Of a stretch of 64,000 bases of DNA, positions 48,279-58,793 are shown piece by piece. The DNA lies in assembly GCA_000310025.1 (NCBI GenBank), contig FN649727.1, positions 131,144-195,143 on the forward strand. The letters are read 5' to 3'. Below the pieces are notes generated by a model. The model saw only the letters and a list, made by a program, of their open reading frames with translations. It was not told the DNA's origin and made no database searches. Position 1 is the first letter of the stretch. Each line of letters begins with the position of its first letter. This stretch comes from Ectocarpus siliculosus (taxonomy: Eukaryota > Sar > Phaeophyceae > Ectocarpales > Ectocarpaceae). The position numbers and the translations under genes are program-made.

Positions 48279-49153
48279 CGTTATTGAAAAAATTGAGGGA
48301 CTTCGCTCTTCTTTTCAGGCTACTGACATGTCGGGATTCGACGTCGCGTATTGTTTGATGACCTTCGAGAGAGGCGTTCCCTGGTTGGTGGATAATAAGT
48401 AGATACCCCCGTGTGAATGTGGCGCGCCCCCCTCCTCCGTTGCAAGTTCAGGCACTTCAGCGCACACCTTGTGGCTTGTGGCGCTTATGCATAAGTCAGT
48501 CCACAGGGATGAACCTTTGGGAGGGTACCCCATTGTCATTGCGGTACTCTGTAGATCGCGTCGCTGGTCGGACAACGGGTAGATCATGTTTATGGCGGTT
48601 GGAGCGGGAGAACGGAGCGTGTAAGCCCCCCCGGGGTGTGTGTCGTGTTCCGGCCTCCTATGTAGTGTTTTTTTCCAAGGGAATGCTGGGTGTTGGAAGT
48701 CTCCTGCCTGTACCTCGTTATCAAGTCAATACATCCCGGCGTGCTTGATTCTAGTGTCCATTGTGGGTAAGGTTTGCGGACCTTCAAGAGGAAATTGTGG
48801 ATATGGATTTTACGACTGTTTGGCTTGTCAAGACCGTAGATTTTTTGTACATAACCAGGTTAACATCTGTGTGTACCACTCTTTTGGTTTTTGGCCCTGA
48901 TGGGATACCGACACCATGGCAAGAACAACACCAGGACGGAACTCAACTGCCATGAGAACGAGCGCGCCACACAAGTTTTTGTGTGGTCGATGATCGCCTG
49001 AAACCGAATCTGACAGGCGATCGCCGACAAAAAACCACAGGTATAACCCTCAATTGTAGCACACGCCCGGGCACTCTGTCGGCCATTGTACTACAGTACC
49101 CCATCGAGAATGGAACAACACAATCACCTTGACGAATTGTAACGGCCTGCGAT
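48279..49153. other. convergent intergenic region
   Basis: Between the stops of the plastid-protein gene (plus) and the acidic-protein gene (minus) there are only short open frames without splice support. The 3' UTRs of both genes must lie here. Confidence 0.45.
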
Positions 49154-51434
49154 CTAATTTGAGTTCTCGTCGGCCGATGGTGGTGGTGGTGTTTGTGGTG
49201 GTGGAGACCTCGGCCCGAAGAGCGGGTCTTGCTCCACCGCCACCGTCTCCCTCCGCTCGGTGGCCTTTTCCGCCATCTTGAGCTCCTCTGCACGGATGTA
49301 TTCGTCGGCGTCCTTCTCCTCCCCCCTGTAGATGAACTTGTAACCGCCTTCTGGCGCTTCGAACGTCTTCAGCTGCGGGCTCAGGATCATCACCGGGAAC
49401 CTAGGGCCCAGTCCAACCGAACGGTGAGGATCGTGTGCAGGCAGGCAGGCGCGATGCAGGAAAGCACGTGCACGAGGGACGGTGGTGAGAGGCGTGAGGA
49501 ATTCGGACCTCCCGCAAAGAGCCATGGGTTCATTTCTCAACAACACCAGGAACGCCACGAGCTGTTGATGTACCTGGTACGCAAAAGCTGATATTGAGTT
49601 TCGCTTACACAGTGTCGCCAGCCCTGACAAGTAAAACACGGCGACAGCGCGATCTGGACTAAGCATTCTGGTAACAGAACCGCCATGATATTCATTTACA
49701 AAAAAAAAAAAGGTTGTGGAAGAAAAGGTATGGGAAGAAACCATACACGCGGTTGTGTCATTTGGTGTGCAAAAGACTCACTTGAGGTCTTCTCCGGCGT
49801 AGATAACCGCCGAGAGCTCAGTCCCCTCTTCCCCGAACGGCGACAGCGTTTTTAGAGGCGCCACCAATTTTTCTCTCACGAACTCCCCGAAAACAGCCCG
49901 GTCCTTCATGTCGGCGTGGCAGCATCATGTTCAGGGTGCGGTGTGGTTAGACGTGATTGTTATTGTTGTTGTTGTTGTCTTCGCATTAAAATCCTCTCCG
50001 GTTTTCGCTCAGTACCTTCTACTGTCCGTACTGGTCCAACTGATGCGGGCGCCTTCCGTGGTCACAAGCCAACTGCCCCCTTCCTTCTAATAAATACAAA
50101 ATGGACACCAGAAAAAAATTCCTCCAAGGCGAGATATGTTTTGCTACCCAAACAATAAGATAAAAACTAAGGGGAAAAGGCTACAAAGGCTAACCGGGGG
50201 GTACAGACGATCGAACCAGGTCAAAAAAAGGATGAAAGAACGAAAGACAAAGAAAGAAAGAACAGAAAAACAAAAGAAAAAGGAAAAAAGAAAAAAAGGA
50301 AAGAGAGAGGAAAAGACAACGAATTGAAACAAGAGGGTAGACAGGTCCCCTCCAACGATCCAGTCTACCGGAACAACGAAACAGGCAACTACTAACGTGG
50401 GGGGTAATCTCCGCAAAAAACGGGGTGGCAAATCACTGTGAGGGGTGCCAGATGCATGTTGATGCTGTGTGCGACTGGTGTCGGCGAATTTGGGGACAGT
50501 GTATTGCACGTGTCGCCAAAGCACGGCACAAGAGTGCAGGGCGTCAGTCCTTCTTGAGACGGCTCTCAACCTGAATGGCGATGTATCCGCCAACATGCGG
50601 CGGATTTGATTGACAGATAAGTTGTACGTGACGTGTGCTTCACTGCGGTCGAGCAACCACCGTCGAGCTATATAGCAGAGAACAGCGGAGCAATCCGGAA
50701 ACTACCAACAAACGAAAGCCAAACTGTGTGCACGAATACGCAACGCCCGTCTCATCAAACAAGGCGCAGGACTGCAGAGCCCTAGTGACTACTACCATAC
50801 CGGCAACCTCGCGTCGGAAGCCCGCCTAAAGCAAGAATTCCACGCACGCTCCGTACAGTGTACCACAGAAACCTCTGGTCGACAATCACTTATGCGATTC
50901 TATAAACCAAGCAATGTGCCCCGCATCCGCTTGGCCCACCTTAAACCTGAACCCAGGGAGCGCCATGAGAACGCTGGCCTCCCTCGGATCGTCGCCCCCG
51001 CCAAGCCCAGACTTCTTGAGCACGTCTTCCTCCTCCTTCTTCTCTTCCGTGTCGACCTCCTTCTCTTTTGTGCTTCCGGTGACTTCCAAACTTTCTGTCT
51101 TTGCGTCGTCCGTGTTTTCTGGCCTCTCGGCCTCTTCCTCTTCGACTTCTGCCGCTGCAACTCTCGCTGTTTCGTCTTCATCCTGTTTCGCCTTCTGTTT
51201 CGCCGTTTCTTCGGCATCCTTCTTCTTCTTTTCCGCGGCCGCTTCTACGCCGTGCTTCGCCAGTGCCGTCGCCTCCTGCCAGAACGCTTGCGATAGTTCA
51301 ACCTCGGTGGTGGCCTTGACTACGACGTACCTGTGCACCGTCAAGAGCTTCCGGCCGAGCTCGACGAAATCCTCTTCCTCGTCGTCCACCATGCCCAGCA
51401 TCGTGCGCTGCAGCCAGAGAAACACTTCTTCCAT
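49154..51434 (-). CDS. acidic protein of unknown function
   Basis: Three exons on the minus strand, 51434-50940, 49903-49782 and 49400-49154, join in phase into 287 residues. The N-terminal part (EEVFLWLQRTMLGMVDDEEE, then GRKLLTVHRYVVVKATTEVE) looks globular and helical. A long Glu/Lys/Ala-rich linker follows (ending near EEKKEEEDVLKKSG). The C-terminal domain is mixed (PGFRFK, DRAVFGEFVREKLVAP, FGEEGTELSAVIYAGEDLK, FPVMILSPQLKTFEAPEGG, YKFIYRGEEKDADEYIR) and ends in a Pro-rich tail. The joins are convincing, but the family is not recognised. The start is the first in-frame ATG; an acceptor (CACAAACGCAG) lies just upstream, so an earlier exon encoding a targeting peptide is quite possible. 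Confidence 0.65.
49996..50078 (+). repeat. dispersed repeat, copy 2 (intron of the acidic-protein gene)
   Basis: This matches the segment at 43641-43727 over about 85 bases with scattered substitutions. Both have the order TCAGTAC-CTTTCTA, GTACTGGTCCAACTGA, TTCCGTGGTCACAAGCC. It sits in the first intron of the minus-strand gene. Confidence 0.7.
50224..50325 (+). repeat. 100-bp polypurine (A/G) tract
   Basis: An almost unbroken run of A and G with AAAG and GAAA units, interrupted only by a few C and T, lies in the first intron of the acidic-protein gene. On that gene's strand it is a polypyrimidine tract. Confidence 0.8.
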
Positions 51435-52614
51435 CACCGCCTTTTTAGACACTGCGTTTGTGGCATTAGGTTCGTTTTTTGAGGTGTTGTCGACGTGGAA
51501 GGCATAATCGGCGCGGGAAAGGGTGGCGGGGTGTTGGGTTCACCCACGACGAAGAGCATCGGTCGTCGAAACAAGCTTCAAAAGATGCTTCAGGCGGTGA
51601 AACATCTTCATCCGTTGGGGCACCCAAAATCGGAAGCTCAAGTTGAGTGGATAGAAGCCGTTATTTACACGTCCGTTTGAGCAGAAGCTCTGAGGCGTCT
51701 TCCTCTGAAATGGTTTGGTGAGGTAGTATCTAAGGATGCAGCATACGGTGGGCGTTTTCTTCGAGCCAGGACAAACCGATGGAAGCATGTCGCTTTCTCA
51801 GGCACAGCCCGCACGTGGCATGTTCTGATACGCAGAGGCGTCTTCTCGGAAGCTGCTAGCACAGGCACCTCGGATGGTTCGGAACGCACGTGAACCACAT
51901 GACAGCATGATCTATCAGACAAGTATTCGTAGCACAAGGTTCAGGACGGGTACCGCAAGAGTCGGAGAGATGGTATCGGGTGCGATCGATTTCTTACTTG
52001 TTTTTTCTTCGTGTTTTTCGTCGCAACCCGGTGCGATCTCTGCGACCGGTGCGATCTCTCCAACCCCGGTGCGGAAACGCAAATAAACCATCTCATACAC
52101 GAAGTAGCATTTTCAACGCACCCCGGTGCGATCTCTCCGACCGGTGCGAAGCCCAATGAAATGCACACAGCGGCCTTCTCACTAGTGCTACGGCGGGACT
52201 GTTTGCACGCACCGCGGTGCCATCTCTCCGACTCTTAAGGTAACAATGAGAAGTCAAATGCTTACATGAGGCGGTTTTCTGCTCCAAATCGTTGCTTGGA
52301 GAGAGCTCTTCCGCAGCAACTGGCCCACAGAGATTGCGTTTCACGACAAGGGGGGGAGGGGGCAGGACAATGCAGCGGTGGCCAGGAAGAACGTGAGACC
52401 GCCGTGCAAGCGCACAGTGACCACACCGACTCGTGTAGTCCTGTCCGTTCGTGAAGCCTCTGCTGGTCGGGAAATCTGGCACGTCTTTCGCCCTACTAAC
52501 ATAGTGGCAGCCGTCTTACGTGGAAATACCAGTGAACCTGTCTACCCTAGACACCACACAACAATCACAACTTAGCAATCATGCCAAACGCCGTCCCAAA
52601 GCAGCCCCCCACCA
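51435..52614. other. intergenic region with GC-rich short repeats
   Basis: No gene could be supported between the two minus-strand genes. The region contains the CGGTGCGATCTCTC repeat family described separately. Promoter sequence for the acidic-protein gene should lie at its left end. Confidence 0.4.
52025..52235 (+). repeat. imperfect repeats of a CCCCGGTGCGATCTCTCC unit
   Basis: The unit or its core CGGTGCGATCTCTSC occurs at about 52028, 52046, 52121 and, with one change, 52213, with shorter CCGGTGCG copies at 52066 and 52141. Some copies are preceded by GCAC, making the palindrome GCACC..GGTGC. Spacing is irregular (18, 19, 56 and 72 bases), so it is not a simple minisatellite. Confidence 0.6.
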
Positions 52615-54222
52615 CTAACACGCACCTCCCTGGTGCCACAGAGCCAGGTGCGGCGCCTTTCCGCCCAGCCCCTGCTCCACGTCGGGGTGGTAAACTTTGG
52701 AGATGCATGAGGAGGAGAGGGCGGCCTCTAACGCCGTGGTGCACCCACTTTCGATCACGCAAGAGGGTGCCACCTGGAACCACGTGCATGTCATACCAGG
52801 GTAGGGACGAAAATGCGGCGTTCTCTTGCGTAAGTGGGGAACACGTTCGTGTTCATGTTTCGTCGTTGTCGTGTTGTCGTGGGGTTTTGGTGAAGATGCA
52901 CGTACGTTCTTGCAGGAGGAATTCCAAGGAATGATCCACGGGGCTGCGGTGAGGCAGGCAAGGTGTACCATGGCGCCTGAATGCGTAAAAGGTACTACTG
53001 TTGTAGAGCTACTGTAGTAGACCCCCTGCACATTCGCTGGGCAACAATCATAATCTCTTGAGCACGTCCTGGGGTGTACAAAAGTATCGGCCCAAGACAA
53101 ACGGTCCCCCGCCTGCTTCAGATGGCCCCCGAGGACATCCGTTTGACAGCACCGCAGGAACGGGTCTCCGGCTCCATACGACCATCCCTCCCTGGGCAAA
53201 ACAGTTTGCTGTATGTACCCACCCTCTCTGGGCAGGCCCCCGGGGGGGGAGGTAGCAGCGCGAACGATGTACAGCAGTAGTGCTTTACCGGCAAGTCTAG
53301 AGATGAAGGTGTTGCACTTTATCTGGCCAACTTCGGTGACAAAGACGTGCGGCAAATTATCCAGATATTCGTAGTCGTCTCGCCTCAGAAAAAAAATACA
53401 CTTGTCTTACCAGGAGCATCTGCTGCGATTCTCCCTTCGCCAAGGACTCGTAGTAGCGTGTGAGCACTGCAAGGGCGAGCAGCAGCAGCAGCAGAAGCAG
53501 CAGCACACGACAGGACACGCCCCCCCGCGGGAAGAAACAGCGGCAAAATGCATACCTCGTCAAGATGCAGAGCAAAATGCTACCGTCTATATTGGTCTAG
53601 TGCCGTACGATCGATGTCGCGCTGCTGGCGCTCTGGCGACCGTTGGAGATGGTGCGCATCAACTTAAGTGTCACACATGATGACCACAGATGAATTTGAA
53701 GATGTCGCACCACGTCCGTCTCTATCATAATGCTTCAACGCACGGACACCGCTCGGAAGTGTCGCAAACCCGCACCCATCCTCCCGCAAAGCATATGGGA
53801 GAGGAGATGGAGCTACGGGTCAAAGAAGTCCGCAAAGCAGAAGTGTGCCGTGGTTGATGTTGCCCGTAAAAAATGCGGTGGAATGTGCAAACGTCACCTT
53901 CATGTTCCAACGTCCAGCAACAGGTCACCTGCTTACCTGCTGTGGGAGACGACTCCGTCAGAATTTGTATATCGGCCGCCCCAACTCCGTCAACATCTCG
54001 CTCTTGCCAGTCTATTAGGCCACTCAGGATCTCCGCCTTCTCAGCAGGGCCCCACGCCATCGACAAAGCAGTGTTAGCGTTGGATACCCGGTATCGATGC
54101 CGTTCATGACGGTTGGCGCTGGACGAGCACGGTGAAGGGGCGACGAAGGCATGCGATGGGCTTGCTAGAAGGCCGTAGCCGGCTATCAGCACGGCGCTAC
54201 TGTAGGCTTGTCGGCGCTTCAT
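52615..54222 (-). CDS. plastid-targeted protein of unknown function, with probable frameshift
   Basis: The start ATG at 54222 begins a signal peptide (AVLIAGYGLLASPSHAF) followed directly by VAPSP, an ASAFAP-like motif for import into a secondary plastid; a basic transit stretch follows. Exons on the minus strand are 54222-53937, 53466-53411, a segment at about 53393-53289, 52943-52906 and 52773-52615. Exon 2 (RYYESLAKGESQQ) and the next segment (DDYEYLDNLPHVFVTEVG) lie only 27 bases apart in different frames across a T8 run; removing one T would make them continuous, and a 27-base intron would not restore phase. The last exons contain PWIIPWNSSCKN and SGCTTALEAALSSSC and end at 52615 after CAC-CAG-GGA. 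No family is recognised. Confidence 0.55.
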
Positions 54223-54725
54223 CCTTACGAGCTATTGCAGTGCTGCAGTGCTGCAGGGACACGAGCGGTGTAAGAGGGGAGAGGGCGGGGGAGAGGGCGG
54301 AGCTCGTCATATATTGGGAGCATGTTTGGAGACCCGGGGAAGGTAGGCCATTGTCCCCTTACCTCGTGGAGTGAGGGTTGAGATGATCCCCGCGCGTCTC
54401 CAATATCGGGTCTTCATCACCTTGCTCCGGGGCGTCCGACTCTGTGCGGGAACGATTACCCGGGGCGACAACTCGAGTGACCAGTTTGGAGTCAAACAAA
54501 CCGCGGAGGAGAGTAGTTGGTACTGCTGTACATGCAAATAAATCCAAAAGTCGGCGCGGAGGGCACATACATGAATGATGATTGATTTGATCCGCGCCAC
54601 ACATTCATCCATTCTGTCTCTCGGTACCATAACACGCATAGTGCCGATATAGGTGCCTTGGAGGTAACAGTTGTTTTGATCGACGCAGTCATGTGCAGCA
54701 CTGCTAACTCCACACGACGTATTTG
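54223..54725. other. spacer between plastid gene and LTR element
   Basis: No exon is supported. This is where the promoter of the minus-strand plastid-protein gene should lie; the LTR retrotransposon is inserted about 500 bases upstream of that gene's start. Confidence 0.45.
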
Positions 54726-54730
54726 ATGGG

Positions 54731-55030
54731 TGTTAGATATACTCGTAGCATAGTAAATGCGGTTGAATATGGGGCATGGATCTACGGAGATTGCAGTTGG
54801 TAGATTGCGGAGGAACAGGGAGTTTCTGCTTGGTTTCTTCGGAGATTCGATGAGTGATCTGAATTGCGTGACGGATAGGTGTGGTGATGCTCTCTTCGGT
54901 TCCTCGCTCTCTTGTGTTCTCTGCTGTTCCCTCTTCCCTCTAATACAAGACTTTCCCATCTCGGCCCTCACCGGCCGAGTAGCCTTTCCCCACAAACCTA
55001 CAAGCTTCGGCCTACCCGGTTTATCCAACA
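54731..55030 (+). repeat. left LTR (300 bp)
   Basis: It begins TGTTAGATATACTCG and ends GGTTTATCCAACA. A CTCTAATACAAGAC segment in its second half could be near the transcription start or polyadenylation region. Orientation is set by the interior polypurine tract at the other end, taken as plus. Confidence 0.93.
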
Positions 55031-55570
55031 CGCTAGCGTTAACGACTTTGTCGAGGGTGATTGGGTAGCACCGATGGGCAGCCGCATGCGCGGCTGACGA
55101 CATCCAACCAGACGAAGAGGCCAACAGCGGCGAGGGCCTGCACAGCAGCAGCACCCACAAGACCTACAGCAGCGCTCCCAAGACCTACAGCAGCGCCATC
55201 GTTACCTGAAGCCCGCCGTCTACTGGGCTTGTAGGCATGAACAGAATAATCGCGGCAACACGCTGCGCGGTAAAGCCGTCAAACACCAACACTTGCTCAA
55301 TCAAAACGCGACAATACGTCGTGCGGTACAGCCGTCAAACTCCACCGCTCGGTCAAAGGCCGACTACCTGTAGCAAATGGGTAGACACAATCCAGGTTAC
55401 CAGTAATCCTCAAAAACTGATGCCAGTTTCTAAACTGATGATATTGTGTGTGCGTGTAGCATGGTATTAGAAATAGTATTGTGCGTAATGTAATGCAGTG
55501 ATTGGCGAAGTTGTGTGCTTTGTCTTCCTGACAGCCGTGCTGAGACCAACTTTCTCTCGCCGGCAACAGC

Positions 55571-55701
55571 GTGATCAACGTTTTATCTGGGCTCTTATTG
55601 GTAGCTACTTTTTGAGCAGCAGGTTTAGCCTGATCAAAAATTCGTGATCAACGTTTTATCTGGACTTTCTTTCGGTAGCAGGTTTAACCTGATCAAAAAC
55701 T
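55571..55701 (+). repeat. tandem duplication inside the LTR element
   Basis: GTGATCAACGTTTTATCTGG at 55571 and 55644 each begin a unit that ends with AGGTTTARCCTGATCAAAAA. The two units are about 73 and 58 bases long and differ by a deletion in the middle. Confidence 0.75.
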
Positions 55702-56442
55702 TTTCATGTCTTGGTTGTGTTAGCGAGTACCACAGACGTGTGAAGTCTCAGCGACGTGCAACATTGATTGGTACATCCACCTTGTTGCAGATTAAAAATC
55801 CACAATATTGACGAAATAAATGCTGATTTCCGAATATTGTTATACGTTGTCTTGAGGTTGCTATTTGTTATGAGATTGCAATTCCAAAGTTGTGAAAGTT
55901 TCGACTTAGGATTGATTACCCTTTGTTTGGAACAGGAGCAGCGGCTGAATTATGATTTTGTGATAGAGGACTAATCAACCTCCGTTTCAGGATGATATTC
56001 AGGTATCTATGTATTGAATTGCAATGTCGCAGTGATCGGTAATTTCAGACAAACATTGCACAAGTAGGGTCCGACGACTTGAAAGTGTATTTCATTTATT
56101 GTTTTTTCTGCTGCAGTCACTACTGTGCAGAACCGGGGGGAATGTTGGTAGTATGTGATTCTCTTCAGTAGTGCTGGTTTGTTCGGAACTAATCTGCCGC
56201 CATCTTCTCCAAACGCGCGACCTGCCCTGCACCACCGCCGAGTCAATCCTCCGGGAGCGACAAATGTTCTTCCCCCACGTCAGGCGGACGCAAACATCCA
56301 AGCTCGAGTCGCGGCCAGCCGGAAAAGATGAAAGACGGAAGGCGACCGCGGCGAAGGCGTGCGAAATATCCGCTGGGGGGAGAGAAACAATGGCTTGGGC
56401 AATGGGTTAGCGCTGGAGCTTGATGGGCCGGCAAATGTAGGA

Positions 56443-56585
56443 GTTTCGAGTGTTATTGTTTTGGTATTGAATTGGAGGATTTTCGAGTGTTGATTGTTTT
56501 GGTATTGAATTGAAGGGTTTTCGAATGTTCTGTTTTGGTACTGGATTGGATTATATGTTTTGGCATTGAATTTGATTTGGTTTTG
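56443..56585 (+). repeat. tandem repeats of a GTTTTGGTATTGAATTG unit inside the LTR element
   Basis: Three to four units of about 38 bases run in series, each with TTTCGARTGTT followed by GTTTTGGTAYTGRATTG. Later units are more diverged. They make the interior strongly T/G-rich on the plus strand. Confidence 0.75.
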
Positions 56586-57349
56586 GTGTTCGTCGGGATT
56601 TATTTGCAGGAGGATTGTTTTTCTTGGGTTTCGACTGGATGAACATTAAATGTTGTTCTTTTGTTCTATGGTTCAGACTCCAACCCCTTCTAAACTCACG
56701 GGGGCGAATCTCCCAGAGCAGGGGGGCGCGTTGTTCTTTCGGAAGGGATTTACCTGTAGGTGGTACTAGGTTTCTAGAGAGACACAATAGGAATACTCAC
56801 GTATTTTCTGCGCAAATGATCTTCACGCTGAACGAATGTTTGAGGATGGATGTTGTTTGATCGGACATGTGAGAGTAAAAAAGGATCCATACCATACCCA
56901 GCTGCGTTTTACCTGCAAATGGGCATGTTCATACTTACTTCTATTTTTGCGAAATTTGTGTTGTCTTTGTAGGATTTGTAGACGGATGGATGGATGTACT
57001 GGAAGCACAACGAAGGCGAATTTCTACGAATTGATCCGTGTTTTCGAAAGTGGACGTAATGACGAGTGTCACAGATAGGTTTGGTTCGATGGATTGTTTA
57101 ATGCTTCGGTTGTGCGGGGGATATTAGTACTTTGCGGGTGACGTTGTACTGAGAAAGGATGGACCAGAAGAAGAGCGTTTTTCAGAGAAGGAATGAAGGC
57201 GATGAGACAAGACGTGGTGAGTTCAGGAAAATTTGCATCATCGAGTTCTTGGTTATTTGTGTGTCATGGAGGAGTAGGATCTACGTTTGGGAAGTAAATG
57301 GAATTATATTGACTTGCCGTGTCATTACGATGCATACGAGCAGGGGGGC

Positions 57350-57649
57350 TGTTAGATATACTCGTAGCATAGTAAATGCGGTTGAATATGGGGCATGGAT
57401 CTACGGAGATTGCAGTTGGTAGATTGCGGAGGAACAGGGAGTTTCTGCTTGGTTTCTTCGGAGATTCGATGAGTGATCTGAATTGCGTGACGGATAGGTG
57501 TGGTGATGCTCTCTTCGGTTCCTCGCTCTCTTGTGTTCTCTGCTGTTCCCTCTTCCCTCTAATACAAGACTTTCCCATCTCGGCCCTCACCGGCCGAGTA
57601 GCCTTTCCCCACAAACCTACAAGCTTCGGCCTACCCGGTTTATCCAACA
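57350..57649 (+). repeat. right LTR (300 bp)
   Basis: It has the same sequence as 54731-55030 in direct orientation. It is preceded by GAGCAGGGGGGC, a polypurine-tract candidate, and followed by the ATGGG target-site copy. Confidence 0.93.
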
Positions 57650-57654
57650 ATGGG

Positions 57655-58357
57655 TTTCGGCGCAGAAAAAAGGGCAACAGCAACCAGGGCGTCACAACGA
57701 GGACGTATGTACAGAGGTAGGGCCTCTCCCTGTGGGGCTCCTCAACCAAACAACCACGCTTTGATGATTGCATATTTAGATTATGAGTATCTTGGGACGG
57801 GGGGGCTGTGCCTACCACAGGGATCATCATTCATAATTCACTTCGCGGTCTTTGGACCCCACGTGATGAATGCTGCCATATGCATATCTTGTTCGAGTTA
57901 CCCTTCTTGCCGACAGCGTCTGAGGATTTCGGAGAACTGGCAAAGCGCACTATTTATACTACATATTTCTCACCTGAAAAAATACGAACAATCACGAAAC
58001 ACTCCCGGTGTCAATTCTCGCTAGCCATTCGATCAACCGCGCTATTTAGGGAAACGTCACTTCAAACAACCAGTCAAGCAACACGTATCATAAATATACA
58101 TAACGTCACTACTAAGTACCAGATGAACAACTAACATCGTAAAATACATATGCGGATGACCACCAGTTTCTTCGGAAGGATAATCCAGAATGACTTGAGA
58201 GTGCGACTCTCCCACAGTACGTACGTACGTGCCCATATAGGTAACAGGAACAGGGAAAAGCCGCCAAGTGAGATACAGAGAATAAACAACATGCCGCACG
58301 GAAGGCTGAACCTCTCCAATAACACCACACACGTCTCATCGTCGGAACACGCGCCTC
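57655..58357. other. spacer, nothing recognised
   Basis: The sequence between the LTR element and the next minus-strand open frame is AT-richer than its surroundings and has only short frames. No RNA gene or repeat is evident apart from an ACGTACGTACGTG run near 58220. Confidence 0.4.
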
Positions 58358-58793
58358 TCACGCCGTCTTCTCTCGCCGGGCCGCTAAAACCGGTCGCGGT
58401 GCTTGGTACAGCTGCACGCCCCCTCTCCCCTTTTTGATCGTCCGAGGACGGCCACGCGTATCCCTCAACCCCCGCCAACAGCACGCCCATACGGATCCAC
58501 AAACCAAAACACCTCCCACAACAAGACACACGACAAGAACTCCCAAGGAAAAGTACTTGCTGTCAACCAAAGCCGCGACCCAGATAGCGTGCCGGAGAAC
58601 GATGCCTTCCAGCTTGAGCTTGCGGGGGGTGCGGGGAGGGCCATGTTGTTGAAGGGGTTGTGGCGGCGGCCTCCCTTCTTGCGGCGCCTCAGATGCCTCT
58701 GTCGACGGATGTACACCGTTGACGTCGACATTCTCAACAACAAATGATGGGGATGATTCCTCTAGCGCCCGCTGCACCACCTGCGGGGATTTG
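58358..58793 (-). CDS. hypothetical single-span membrane protein, last exon
   Basis: A minus-strand acceptor (ACAAATCCCCGCAG) near 58794 opens a frame of about 140 residues to a stop at 58358. It has a polar Pro/Gln-rich start (PPPQPLQQHG), then one strongly hydrophobic segment (SLGVLVVCLVVGGVLVCG) followed by a basic, disordered tail (RGRPRTIKKGRGG). This fits a single membrane span with a basic cytosolic end. The same frame is open up to 58990, but the upstream part may be intron. Another frame on the same strand is also open, so coding is uncertain. No family recognised. Confidence 0.35.

Larger units (their letters stand above)
54726..57654 (+). mobile_element. complete non-autonomous LTR retrotransposon with target-site duplication
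   Basis: Two 300-bp direct repeats, 54731-55030 and 57350-57649, appear identical base for base. Each starts TGTTAG and ends CCAACA, the canonical TG..CA LTR ends. The 5-bp sequence ATGGG lies immediately before the first LTR (54726-54730) and immediately after the second (57650-57654), an exact target-site duplication. A purine-rich GCAGGGGGG precedes the second LTR as a polypurine-tract candidate. The 2.3-kb interior has tandem repeats and only short frames, with no protease, integrase or reverse transcriptase motif. It is therefore a small non-autonomous element (TRIM/LARD-like) that must borrow enzymes from a full-length relative. Identical LTRs imply recent insertion. Confidence 0.92.

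Noticed and set aside
54492-55160. Minus-strand frame over the left LTR, repeated over the right LTR
   Set aside because: The shared protein segment is simply the identical LTR read in antisense, not a gene family.
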